Assembly: GCA_030062745.1 (NCBI GenBank)
Contig: CP099851.1
Coordinates: 8,744,393-8,808,392 of the forward strand
DNA: 64,000 nt
Direction of reading: 5' to 3'
Source of the DNA: Capitulum mitella
Taxonomy: Eukaryota > Arthropoda > Thecostraca > Pollicipedomorpha > Pollicipedidae
Shown here: positions 1 to 11,959 of the stretch, in pieces
How positions within the stretch are numbered: position 1 is the stretch's first letter
How the letters are laid out: each line of letters starts with the position of its first letter
Position numbers and translations under genes: made by a program
The notes under the pieces: generated by a model
Told to the model about the DNA's origin: nothing
The model's input: the letters and a program-made list of their open reading frames with translations, nothing else
Databases searched by the model: none

Positions 1-329
1 CTGGGTTCTCTCTGCCGAACGACTGGGTGTCCTCATGGGTGTCTTTTTGGCTTGGTCCACCGCGACAGCGCTTTGTACGACAGTCTAGGGCCCCAAAAGT
101 GTGTGGTAGGAGCTTTCTGCCGCGCCTGAATTCCTGGTAAGAGGCAATGTTACGTGTGGGTGTCCAATGACTGTTGAAATATCCATATTCATTTAATTCT
201 GAATGTCTGGTGATTTGCAATGGTTATTGGGTGTTAAGTTGGGTCCACAGTAGTCAGTGTGAGGAGCTGTGCTTGAAAAGTCTAGATCTCTGACATCTAG
301 TGAAAAGGGCCCTATATCTTTTGACAGGA

Positions 330-930
330 GCTCTTCTTTGGCAAGTTTGAGTCTCCGTAAGGGGTGTTGAAAGAGCTGCTTGTCTAATAAGTTTGGGTTT
401 CTGATGGACGGCGAGAAGGGACCTTTTCCTGTTAAATCTGGGCCCTGTTGGCTAGTAAGAAGTGCCCTCCCATTAAATCTGGCCCCTGGCGGCCGGTACA
501 GACGAGTTATCCATTAAATATGGGCCCCGGCGGCCGTAACAGGCGAGTTGCCCATCAGATCTGGGCGCTGACGACTGGTAAGAGGAGTTCCCCATTAAGC
601 GTGGGTCTCTGTCGGCTGGGGAGAAGGACTCTTCTCCATAAGTTTGGGTCTCTTTTGCCTGGTAAGAGAAGTTCTCCATTAAGTTTGGGCCTTTGTCGGC
701 TGGTAAGAGTTCCTCTATTGAGTCTGAGCCCTGACGGTTGGTAGAGAGCAGGTACCTCTAAAGTCTGGACCCTGACGGCCGGTAGGGAGGAGTCCTCCAT
801 TAAGTGTGGGCCGTGACGGCCGGTAGGGAGGAATTCTCCATTAAGTCCGGGTCGTGACGGCCGGTAGGGAGGAATTCTCCATTAAGCCCGGGTCGTGACG
901 GCCGGTAGGGAGGAGCGCTCTGCCATGAGC
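330..930. repeat. 41 bp minisatellite, about 13 degenerate copies
   Basis: A landmark of the form TTAA(A/G)TxTGGG recurs at about 433, 474, 515, 555, 596, 639, 680, 719, 759, 801, 842 and 883, a mean spacing of 41 bp. Each unit also carries a GGCCGGTA(G/A)-like segment and a GGAGTTCTCC-like segment. The last three units (from about 790) are nearly identical and the left ones are more diverged, suggesting that recent expansion took place at the right end. Because 41 is not a multiple of three, the open frames across it are accidental. No coding role is seen. Confidence 0.9.
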
Positions 931-1059
931 TGTCGGGCCGGTATCGACCCGACGGTCGGCCCGACAACACTGGCGCCGCTCCTGGAACTCCACTGAGCTC
1001 TCCCGGCAACGCCCACCCGCCGGCGGCCGGCGGCAGCGTCCAGGGCCGCGCCGGCGGCC

Positions 1060-1615
1060 GGCGCTGTCCGGGAAAACACCGCACCGCCACCGTCCGGCGC
1101 TGTCCGGGGAAACATCGCACCGCTACTGTCCGACGCTGTCCCAGGACAACACTGTGCCACCGCCGTCCGGCGCTGTCCCGGGACAACACTGCACCGCTAT
1201 TGTCCGACGCTGTCCCGGGACGACACTGTGCCACCGCCGTCCGACGCTGTCCCGGGACAACATCGTACCGCCACCGTCCTGCGCTGCCCCGGGACAACAT
1301 CGTACCGCCACCATCCAGCGCTGTCCCGGGACAACATCGTACCGCCACCGTCCTGCGCTGTCCCCGGGACAACATCGTACCGCCACCATCCAGCGCTGTC
1401 CCGGGACAGCACTGCACTGACACCGTCCGACGCTGTCCCGGGACAGTGCTGCATTCCCATCGTTCGGCGCTGTCCCGGGACAACAATGTGCCGTCACCGT
1501 CCGACGCTGTCCCGGGACAACAATTTACCGTCACCGTTCGGCGCGGTCCCGGGACAGTGCTGCATTCCCACCGTCCGGCGCTGTCCCGGGACAACACCGT
1601 ACCGCCACCGTCCGG
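1060..1615. repeat. 37 bp GC-rich minisatellite, about 15 copies
   Basis: Tandem units begin CGCTGTCCCGGGACAACA and end CCACCGCCGTCCGA, 37 bp each, so most units contain a CCCGGG site. The block starts about 130 bp after the 41 bp array ends and shares no unit sequence with it. It is open in several frames on both strands only because it is GC-rich and repetitive. Confidence 0.9.
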
Positions 1616-1889
1616 TCCGCGTTCTGGAACATCAGCAACTTTACACGCTGTGAAATGTGTCTCAGTTGCTTTTTCAGGGACCCAGTCAATGCCTGGGACA
1701 GGATCGCTGCGTCAAAGCGTGGAGAACTCCGCCCACGGCAGGGGTTTTCTGTCTGCGTCGAACGACTCCGATATTGGGCCGTTCTCCCTGAGACCGGCCC
1801 AAACTCTGTTTGAGAAGGAGCGGTGTGCCTTGGATTGTGGTGATGTGACTTTGACTTGAAAATTCCGTCTGCAACTAGGCCGTTCTGTT

Positions 1890-2470
1890 TGGGACAGGGA
1901 ATTCGTGTCTGGGATTGGAGCGTTACATCCCATTCAGGGCACTGGGATTAAGGCGTTACGTCCGATTTAGGGCACGGTGCCTGGAATTCGTCCGTTGCAT
2001 TCACGATTCAGCCGCTGTGTTTTGGGCCAGAATGCCCTTTAGAGAAACAGAGTGCCCTGTCTGGTTCCGGTCTGCCCGTTTTAGGACCAGAATACCCCGT
2101 CCTGGAGACCAGACTACCCTTCCGGAGAATCGGGCGGCTACGTCTGGGACGTGAATAGACCAGACGGCTGCGTCTGGTGGGTGTGCAGTCGCTCAGACGG
2201 TTATGTCGGAGGTGAGTGATCAGAGGCTATGGACGTGCAGACCAGACGGCTGCGTCTGGTGGTGTGCAGTCGCTCAGACGGTTATGTCCGGAGCGTGCAG
2301 TCGATCAGACGGCTATGTCTGGGACGTGCAGTAGACCAGACGGCTGCGTCTGGGGGCGTGCAGTCGATCAGACGGCTCTGTCCGGGGCGTGCAGTCGATC
2401 AGACGGCTATGTCTGGAACGTGCAGTCGATCAGACGGCGATGTCTGGGACGTGCCGTCGATCAGACGGCG
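1890..2470. repeat. 31 bp minisatellite, about 10 copies, with a degenerate left shoulder
   Basis: From about 2150 the unit GTGCAGTCGATCAGACGG followed by CTATGTCTGGGAC (31 bp) is repeated, with variants GTAGACCAGACGG and GTCGCTCAGACGG. The preceding 1890-2150 segment has looser repeats of the type GGGCACTGGGATTAAGGCG and CCAGAATACCCCGT and may be an older decayed array. No gene is seen. Confidence 0.8.
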
Positions 2471-3985
2471 GCGGCGGCCTGTGGAGACGGCCTCCGGCCA
2501 AGGGCGGCAGTTATCGCGTCGACTCACCATGCCGAGGAGAAACCGATGGAATGGCCCCATCCGTCTTGGCAGCCGGGAAAAGCGCGGAGGGCCGCCGCCG
2601 GCCGCCTCGTTCGGATATCCCCAGCTGATTGCTGCTTTTTCTCGGTCTGGCGGCATCCCGCCAGCCTGGGAGGCTGAATTAATGAGTCTTCTAATGAAGA
2701 GAAACGGCCGAAGAACCGCCATTGGCCACTGCGCTCAGGAGGAGTCAGCTCTGGTATAAAACAGTCTCTGATGTGGGGAGCGTAAAAACATATCACCGCT
2801 ATCATTCGTAAAAGATGACTGAAAAACTGCGAGCAATGTGAATGATTTATGCATAAACTCAGTTGCTTTGATGACCGTGCGTAACGCTAGAATACCAAAC
2901 CGCATGCTTATTTTCACAGCCCATGAGGAAGCCAATCCATTTCAACGAGGGGAGTGAACGTTTCGGTATCCGCTTGCATTTTCATGACATAATGGCAATA
3001 TTTCTATGTGTGTTTTTTAGACTGCAGTCTTAGAGGTGTCTGGGCCGAAAGAGACCGAGGAATATTCGTCTTCCTGAAGGCTTCTTAACTTTTCGTCGGG
3101 ATTCCACTACAGAGGATAGCGTTGGCAGCCAACATGTTTCCCGTCCTGTGTCCGCATCGGCGTACACCGAGGCAGTTATCTCCTTAATGGCGTACCATTA
3201 AGGGGGCCTCACGGCTGAGCTGTTTTGCCACGAAGGCCGCCAACGGGACCTGTTCCGCTCACTGCCTCCATTTATCAGCCAAGTGGCCGCATTCGTAACA
3301 CAAAAGAGCGCCGCAGTCAGCGATGAGTTGCACAAACAAAAAACAACTGTACATGAAAACATCTGGCGGTTTGGCGTGGCGAGACTAATTCCAAACATGT
3401 TAAGTAATACTGAACATCAGAAAACCAGGGCAATCACATTCTACAGGTGATAAGTAAATGTCAGACATACCCTGAGTGTGTCCATACCCTCAGTGCATGT
3501 CAACACAAGTCTGAAAGACGTTTTTTCTGACTCGTTCAAAATCAGGGTGGGCGTTGAAGGTCTACAAGCCGCAAAGAAGCTGATGCATAGGTGCGCTGCT
3601 CACACCGCTGCCTATGCACGCACGACGAGCAAACGTCAGCAAACAGACGGCGCTCACCATCCACCCTGTTGGCCAGCTTTTGTCGCGAGGCAAAGGCTAA
3701 CGACGGCGGCGCCAGCACGCTCAAAACTACTGGTCGTCGGGCAAACGCCCGAATACAGAGCGTTGCGGCACACTCCATCCCTACATCACCCCTGCGTCCA
3801 GCTGTGAATCCATGATTTTGGGGAGACAAGTTTTTCAAAAGGCCACGGCATGTCCTGAGTCCTGACTTTTCCGAGAAAATGAGTCTTTTTAACCCTATTT
3901 CTGTCGAGGGGTGAATGGTCCCGCACCGACGATGTGGTTTCTGTCTTGCATATTTTAATATTTCTTTTTAATTTTGCGTTGCCAG
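2471..3985. other. No recognisable gene
   Basis: About 1.5 kb of unique-looking sequence. Its short open frames show no known domain, no repeat and no transposon end. A TTAACCCTATT string at about 3886 resembles the end of the TTAA element family found elsewhere in the window, but the homology stops after 11 bp. Confidence 0.6.
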
Positions 3986-4510
3986 GGGAGGCTCCAGACG
4001 CGATTTTGGGAGACATGTTTTCGATTTTTGCTATGCCCCGGAGTTAGATGGGATCCTCTGCTGTCCTCCGCCCGCTACGAGTGGGATCTTGAGTGTTTTT
4101 GGCCAGTCTTAGCTGCTCTTTGCGGACATTTTTGGTCTGTGCAAATTTTTGGGTTGACCAAAGGCGCCTCCACGGATGGATTTTGGGAGGCATGTGGAGT
4201 TCATTCTATGGTTCTAGATCGTTTAAGGTAGGATCGTGGAACTTTCCAATGTTTCTTTGCCATTCTTTGCACACATTTTGTGGTGTGAGCAGGTTTTTGT
4301 GTTGTCTAGGGGCAGCACCAGGGACGGACTTTGGGAGGCATGTCCATTCCCTGCCATGGCTTAATATGTAGTAATGCGTTCTGTGCCTCAGAAGATGTCG
4401 AAGTAAGCAGGCTTATTCAACATCATCTACAAGGAGCCAAATTAACTTTTCGTGGCGAGGGCGGCTCCAGGCGCTGTCCATGGGAGTTTCTTGGGATGGA
4501 TTTTTGGAAG
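3986..4510. repeat. Degenerate ~150 bp tandem block, four units
   Basis: A segment of the form GGCxxCTCCAxGGAxGGAxTTTGGGAGxCATGT appears at about 3990, 4165, 4310 and 4460. In between lies a second shared segment of the type CTTTGCxxACATTTTxxGTxTGxGCA (about 4120 and 4265). The spacing is roughly 150 bp and the units are well diverged. No open frame is conserved across units. Confidence 0.55.
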
Positions 4511-4559
4511 GGTTTTATTGACCCCTCATCTGAAGTTCCTGACGTCATTGCTTTATGAA

Positions 4560-6920
4560 CTTGTGTCAACTCAAGCTGTTGAATTCCACGTTATTTGGGT
4601 CCATTCGCGACACTGTTGAAGTGTGCCGATTTTTACCTAATCCTACAAAATACCCGGCTCATCACTCTGAATCCTGTGGTCCCCCTCCTTTATTTCCTGG
4701 CGTCTCTATGTCATGCTTTTTTGAGACATGTATCTCCTCTGATTCCTTTCCAATGGTCCTATATTTTATATATCAAAATGTTGCACCAGTCCATAGAAAA
4801 CGCTCATTCATAATAGGTGAGTTATCTTCCATCCTGAGTGCCTGGACGCGCCACTGCAAGGATGTTTTCAGATGGCATCAGTACAGTTTTTTTTAGGTCA
4901 TTGTGGACTGTTTGCGTCCACGGACGTCAGCTTCTTGTTTTTTATGCTTAGTTGAATATTGTTACACTCCGAAATTTGTCAGTCAACCCCCAGCTTGCTG
5001 CGCCGGGATACGCCATTGTCATTTTTCATTATCTTAGCGTTCTAAACAGTTGAGTGATACTTTTCGGTCAGTTTTAAGCTTTATGAAAGAAATCCGGTCG
5101 TAAATCTCGAAAATCAAACGGCCAGCCTAGCAAACACGCTTTAACTGAAATTGCCCTTTTTCACCCCCCCCCCCTCCCCCTCAAACTGCACCTGTTATTT
5201 TTGTTGATGTTTCGAATGTTTATCATGTAGTTTAGGGCATGACAAATCGTTTGAAGTTTACTTCCGAGTCTCTACCGCATATAGACTCCAATATCCCGGG
5301 GGAGCGAATTCACCCTCGACTGGTTTAGCTTCAGAAAAGCCCGACACGAACAGCGTTAATCCGTAAAAGCAACATCAGAAAGGTGTGTCTGCACTTGGTA
5401 TATGTGTGCAGTTGATCACTTCCAGGTTTGAATTCATTTCATGAATTACTACAATATATATTTTAATTCACTGGAATGCAGCATATTTGCTTGCTTGACG
5501 GCCAAGTTAAACCTTCGCGTCATGTTGACGGAGTTTCGACAGGCGAGATCTTCTTGGCTATCCTATTTAGCACTGCCCGCTGACAGGTCACACTACATGG
5601 ATTCAGTAGACAATGCATGCTCCGACTGAAGACTCGGCTGTTGGTTGGCATCCGTCGGCGTTCACAAAATCAGTCTAAGACTGTGACCTCAACAAATCCC
5701 GTTAGACACTGGGCGGTGGCTTTTTCAAACGCAGGGGACTACGGTGACCTAGTTCAGACGTTCCGTCTCTCTATGGCCTAGGCCCCTTTCCTTTTGGATT
5801 TTCCCACCCGCTACAGCACTTTAAATCCGTCTCCCCTTCATTTGGAGCCGTCCCCTCCGTTACGAACTGTGACCTGGCTCAGACAGTCCCCAGCTGTTTT
5901 GACTGCCGTCCTAGTCGTGCTGATGTTCTCGGCACAGGCAGGGGCACTCTCTGGGAGCAGCTGATCCGCAGCGAGCAGACGGTCACGGAGTGGGCGTGTC
6001 CGCTGCCCTCGGCCGAGCCGGGATTGGAGGCACCTCCTGCCGGTGCCGAAACGTTGCAGCCGGGCGCGCCCGCCGCCGGGGCGGATCAATACAGGGGCGC
6101 TAACGAGCTGCCGGGGCCCAAATGTCAAACGTGAGCGCGTCCGGCCTGACCGCGGCCGGCGGGAGCGGCGGACCCCGGCCAGACTCAGAGCGGACGGCTG
6201 GACACAGGCGCCGGCGCTCCGGCCGCCGCAGCCGAATTCTGCCGCCGTCTGGCCGGCGGACCGGGCCGCGCGGGGGCAGCGCCCTGCGTGCTGCGTCCAG
6301 TCCGGAAATGCAGCGGCACAGCTGCGTCGGCAGCCGGGTGCCGATGGCCGACGCAGTGCGGGAGCCGGTGGAGGCCACCATACCATTATCTCTGCGGCGC
6401 GGCCAATGCATTCCAAGCGCGTCGCCGCAGCCTGTCCGAGCGGGACCACCCCTCCTTCAGAGCAGCCGTGGCCGCCGTGCGCCGCCTGGTCGGCCCTCGG
6501 CGGCCAGCGCGGCGGCTCGTTCACGCATGACGTCCTGCTCACATTCCGTGGCGGTCCATGCACGTCCGTCAGTCTTCCGCAGAGCCGCGTGGAAGCCATT
6601 CATATCCAGCAGAGTTCCGTTCAGCTCCATTAACGTCCTGTTCCCGTCGGGCATGGTTCGGGTCATATTCGCAGTGCTGCGTTCGGATCTGATGTATACT
6701 TCCTTCCAGAGCCTGCACTGTTCCGTCTGGAGGCGGCCTGTTCTCGCATAGGGCCGGAGTGCTGATACAGTTCTGTCTGGAGCCGTTGGCGTGTCGTGAC
6801 GCCAGGCGGCTGGCCGTCGGCTAACTTGATTCCAACTTGGGCGGACCTGAGCCACGGACCGGTACCCAGGCAGCGGCGATCGAAGGGGGCCGCGCCGACG
6901 CGTCTGACCCGGTCCCACCC
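4560..6920. other. No recognisable gene; CpG-rich block at about 5840-6900
   Basis: 4560-5830 is AT-rich with no supported feature, apart from a short poly-C/T tract near 5165. From about 5840 the base composition switches to strongly GC- and CpG-rich. Open frames there on both strands overlap one another and match nothing I know. One + strand frame without an ATG runs open from about 5760 to a stop near 6132. The switch may mark a CpG-rich promoter or the flank of the adjoining minisatellite. Confidence 0.5.
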
Positions 6921-7377
6921 GGCCCCTGACCAGCCCCTGACAGGAACAGGGCGCGGTGTCTCTGTCCGCCACCACCCGGCCCCTGACCGGCCCCTGACAG
7001 GAACAGGGCGCGGTGTCTCTGTCCGCCACCACCCGGCCCCTGACCGGCCCCTGACAGGAACAGGGCGCGGTGTCTCTATCCGCCACCACCCGGCCCCTGA
7101 CCGGCCCCTGACAGGAGCAGGGCGTGGTGTCACTGTCCGCCACCACCCGGCCCCTGGCCGGCCCCTGACAGGAACAGGGCGCAGTGTCTCTGTCCGCCAC
7201 CACCCGGCCCCTGACCGGCCCCTGACAGGAACAGGGCGCGGTGTCTCTGTCCGCCACCACCCGGCCCCTGGCCGGCCCCTGACAGGAACAGGGCGCGGTG
7301 CCACTGTCCGCCACCACCCGGCCCCTGACCGGCCCCTGACAGGAACAGGGCGCGGTGTCGCTGCCCGCCGCCTGCAG
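6921..7377. repeat. 57 bp minisatellite, 8 copies
   Basis: Eight near-perfect units begin GGCCCCTGACCGGCCCCTGA, then CAGGAACAGGGCGCGGTG and TCTCTGTCCGCCACCACCC. Each unit holds an internal near-duplication of CGGCCCCTGA. The unit is 19 codons, so long frames are open on both strands (a 249-codon + frame and a 286-codon - frame), but there is no sign of selection for either. Confidence 0.95.
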
Positions 7378-7644
7378 GCTGAGGCCGGGAGAGGCTCGGA
7401 AATGAAGCTCCTCCCCGATGGTGGACGTCGTGACAGCTGCGGGAAATGCGGCCTATCGAAGTGGCCTGGACCAGTTTTATGGGCCCGTGGACTCAGATTC
7501 CTGGCGCTCCCAAGCCGTTACGAAGGAGGAACTTTCTCCAGCTGACCAATGGAAATCAGATTCCATGCCAGATGTTGCCAACTGAAGTAACATGTGTGTT
7601 ATGCCACCACGACTTGTGGAAAAATAGTATCTTGTCCAGCCCGT

Positions 7645-7725
7645 ACCTACCTATCTGTCTATTTATTTATCTCTCTCTCTATCTGTCTATCTATCTACCT
7701 ATCTACCTACCTATCTATCTATCTG

Positions 7726-7757
<32 letters not shown>

Positions 7758-7793
7758 CCTATCTATCTATCTATCTATCTACCTATTTATCCG
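7645..7793. repeat. (ATCT)n tetranucleotide microsatellite
   Basis: About 150 bp of CTAT/ATCT repeats with scattered CTAC, CTGT and TTAT variants. The strand is pyrimidine-rich throughout. The apparent Tyr/Ile/Leu/Ser-rich peptides across it are artefacts of the repeat. Confidence 0.95.
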
Positions 7794-7799
7794 AATATT

Positions 7800-10700
7800 G
7801 TACAGTCCAGACTAACAACTCAACGCAGTTGTTAGTCTTTCGATAAAGCTCTGCTTCATGAATCACCCAAATCATAGTCGCGTCTGGCCTCGATATGAAC
7901 GGAAGCAAAATTTCACGGTGTCTACGTCAAAAAAGAGCGGTAACGAGCCGCAGCAACATGGCTCGGCTTGGAGATGACATCACGACAGTAGCCACATAAC
8001 GCTTCTTCTTCTTCTTCCCAGTCATTGAGCATTTCCTGCACACTAGCTAACGACGAAAATCGTACGAATACCACTTGGTTGGTTAAAGTTTCTAGCTATT
8101 CCTTTGCCCTCTCCCACTGGCTGAACAGCTGCAATGACCTATTCCAAGATTCATGGCCCCTCCTGTATTGCTGGCTTTGCAAAGTTAATAAGTTTTCCCC
8201 ATCTCGTTTCTGTCATTGAGTCAGAAGACTCACCGAAGCATGCCCTGGTCTTCAGGGCTTTTACTAAGACCAGTGCGTCTCCGCGTCGAAGGGCAAGGGG
8301 ATCTTCAAAGGGTTCTTGAAACACGTGTCCCCATTGATTGTTATTTCTTTTTTTCGTGTGCGTTCACTTCTGAAACACACTCTTAGCTCATTAGTGTAAT
8401 GCTGGCCAGCTTGTGCCGGGTAGCGGTATGCCACGACTCCTTCATGTCATTTTTTACTCTGCGACTGGGATCCACCGCTGGCCTATATTACGTTTTCAAA
8501 TAGACGCCCAAGAAATATTCAGAACTTTCCGGTACCGTGGAACTTTATCATCCTCGGCTTCCGATTCACCAAAAACGTGTTAGTGTTAGTGCAACTTATT
8601 TTGTTTCGTCTCGCTCATGGAAACCTACATAGCTGCAAAATTCGAATTCCCAGAGTAAGAATCCAAATATATTCGAATCCAAAAATCGTGTCATTGATCA
8701 AGTCACTGTTAACAAGTCGTTTGACAACAGTCAGTATAGTCAACGATACCAGTCGAAACGTTGACGTAGCCCAGAAATGATCCTGTTTTTGGTAGTTTCG
8801 GACGCACGCGTCTCGCTGGCAGTAAAAGCACGTGGTTTCAGGCTGCAGCTGCCAGACGCAAATCCGTTTCGCGCGCGAACAGTGAGCTGCTTCGCCTTGC
8901 TAGATACTTTGCTTCCTAGGCCTGAAACTCGCCGATTCCGTGTTCCTTATTAAATGAGTTCTGAACGTTCTGTTATTTAATTTTACAGCCTCAATTCTCA
9001 GGCAATTTCAACAAAGCTTCGTTGAGGACCAAGGGCCACGGTCCATCTGTTTCGTCCCTTGTAATGGACAAGTAAAAACAAAATCCTCGTCCACCAGACA
9101 AACGGGACCCCCATTTACCCCGCTCAATGTTCTCTGGCATCGACTCTCAGCAATTAGGATCGATTTCAGCCATTAATAATAAAACATTGTTCTTTTTCAT
9201 TTTTGTTTATCTGCTTTATTTATCTATTTGCGTATTTATTTATTTATTTATGTTAACCCATACGAGTTATGTTATGACGGGCAAGCAAAGGTTCTCTTCT
9301 ACTGTGATAGCCTAATTATCGGAAAAATCGGAGTTCGTAAAGGTAGATCCTATTAGATTTTATTATTTCAACGGGAGACCTATTACAACTGTCCTATTTT
9401 AAATGACTCTTTTTATGTTCGTTGCCTGGCCGGCTGCTGTTAGACTGAGGTGAACTTCCTTGAGCATCTAATACCAAGACATATTAATGGATCGAACTTG
9501 AATAAACGCAAACCAACACGAAGGTTTGCGTAGCTCATTATGTAAGGGTGTCAGCAAACAGTGCAACTTTGCATAATTTGATGTAGTTCATCCAATCCTT
9601 GGGGCATATGAGGCTGGTTAATTAAAACAAGTGGATGGAAGGTTTCGTGTTCAAATAGCAAAGCTACTCGACACTAAAACGATTATTTATGTTTTACGAG
9701 AAGCAAATTGGCCTCAGTGATGTGACGTGTAGATTGATACACCCCGAGTGACGATCAACACGGTTCGGACCAGATGCTCAGGTGCTGCTGACGAGTCATT
9801 TTAGTTTATAGCAATTTGCGTTCCACCTGAACGATCCAGCTCTGTCAGTGTCGCGTCACCTCAGAGCTGCTGGTTTGACGTGTGAACTGCTGCACGGCCC
9901 GTCGTAAGCGACTCACAGCCAAATTCGTCTCGCCTTATCACTCATTCCGATAGACTGCTTCCAGAGCACACATACAGTCATCCTAGCCACCCCTTCCCCC
10001 GTTCTTCTGCTATCTCGGTTTCTCATGCTTCCGTTCACATCCGTCACGCCCATGACTTTTCAAATTAGTGCTCGGAGACGAAATACGAAGTCCAGTGTCC
10101 CCTGGCGCAGGCCTGGTGTTCAGGTCTTATCTCAACCCACCAGGAGAGCTTTTCCAGCGTACTTGCCCCCTGGTTAGAGGTCGCACCCTGCGCAGCTGTG
10201 GCTCCAGCAGCCGGCGGCCGAGCTTTCTCATCTGCCGAAAGACTTGCGTAGGCGGCAGTAGGCGGCAGGTCTGTTAGTCGGCCGGGAGTTTGCCAGCGAT
10301 GGCCAGAGTCGGCCGACAGTTGGACTGCGTCCGAGACGTCGAATGTAAAAGGATTCGTAGAACATGTTCCCTTAAAAACGTCACGAGTTTTTCCGCAAAG
10401 CGTGGAAGGTCAACGTGCGAATTAGAACAGAGTAGTTGGAACAAACAAGACTTCTTCGTATTGCTCGCTTCATCGTTCTGGCTTGAATTGTTTAAAAGCC
10501 ACTGCCATGATAAAAAATAATGCTTTCTTCGTTTCTGGATTATAGTTTGTTATCTAATAATTACAGGTTTTCAAAAGAGCTCCCCCTCAAAGAAAAGGCT
10601 CCACCTCGGTCAACTTTTTATAAACTGGCGCTGAATCGTCTGACAGATTTCTTTACTATAGAAGCCTCAGCAAAATAAATTACATTTAATGTCATGTTCC

Positions 10701-11959
10701 GTAGTTATCTGGGCCGATATGACGTAATGCGAGCTTACACAAGTCAAGGAACGCAAGCAGTCATTGGCCTGCGCCCGTTTTTGTAATCTTGCGACAGCTT
10801 TAGGGAGGTCGCGGCTGAGCAGGAAATGCTGGAGAACCGGGAAAAAATTGTTCTGAGCTCCCATAAGTGCAAAATATTGAGACCCGATGATTAATGCAGA
10901 TTGTTCTCCAAGACGAACAAGCCACCAACTGACTATCTCAGTCCAAAATACGTCTGAAGATGTGAAGGTTTTTGCATCGAATTCAACGCACAACTAATAC
11001 TTTTCCTGTTGCTCGTTAGTCGTATATGTTGTTTTCCTTTGTTTCTTAGCAGCGAGCGCTTAAGCGGAGATCTCTTCAACAAATTCAACGCAAAGCTATT
11101 ACATTTACTGTTGCTGACAAGTCGTATATGTTGTCTGTCCTTCCTTTCTGAGCAGCGAGCTCCAGGGGCTAGTATTACCTCTTGCTCACATGTTATTGCT
11201 TTGGGATCAACGTAAAATCCTTTGAGTCGTAGCGGATTAGTGTAGGGGCACTCCTGATCACCTGCTTACGGGCGGCTAATAGACAATGATTGCGTGTTGA
11301 TGCGCATCTGAATGGGTTGACAGTCTGCTATTCAACCGGGTTTTGGTGGAAATCAATCGTGAGATATTCAAGTGGAACAAACTACCATTAAACGAACGCA
11401 CAAGATGCAGCAGCATAAAAGCGGACCAAATTATTTACATCATTGCAGAATCTATCTTTCACAGCAGTTTCCAAATGCCAGGAAGTAAACATTTGATTCA
11501 TGAATGTCCTCTGCCTACTTATACGTGGTTATATATGACTCGTTATAAGTGACAAAGAGAGAATAATAAACGATATGTCCAGTTCAGGGTTACCTCTCTA
11601 TCAACTAGCAAACTTGTAGAGAGACAGACGTTCTATCAAAATATTGAAAATTTATGTCTGAAAAGCATCTGAAAACATTTCTTGTCGTCTTGGATATGTT
11701 TTGGCTTCCCAGCAACATCCTTGTGCGTCAAGGACTAAGTATTGCGCTGTCACTATACCTTCCCGTGGATTTAACTTACATCTTCTCTATCCGTTTCATG
11801 AAAATTGCATCATCTTAACATGAATTGCATAACCGTAAAATTGTCAGGCCAGATATCTTTTGCTGCGCGATATATCCTGCATCTTGCGCCATAGCAAAAC
11901 CGTTATCCCAGTAATGTCCTCCGAGATATGGACACTGCTATATGGCTATGACTTCTAAA
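7800..11959. other. 4.2 kb without a recognisable gene
   Basis: Mostly unique, moderately AT-rich sequence. I see no long open frame with domain similarity, no transposon terminus, no tRNA and no array longer than a few units (a short ATTT-rich tract lies near 9210-9250). It could be intron or upstream flank of the MAP1 gene that begins to be visible at 14856. Confidence 0.6.

Noticed and set aside
800..1859. Long overlapping frames on both strands over the 37 bp array
   Set aside because: Repeat artefacts with no start context, domain or conservation.
3884..3900. Another TTAA element end (TTAACCCTATT)
   Set aside because: Similarity ends after 11 bp and no matching right end or internal landmarks follow.
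6457..7545. 286-codon - strand and 249-codon + strand frames over the 57 bp array
   Set aside because: The 19-codon unit keeps all frames free of stops; no similarity outside the repeat.
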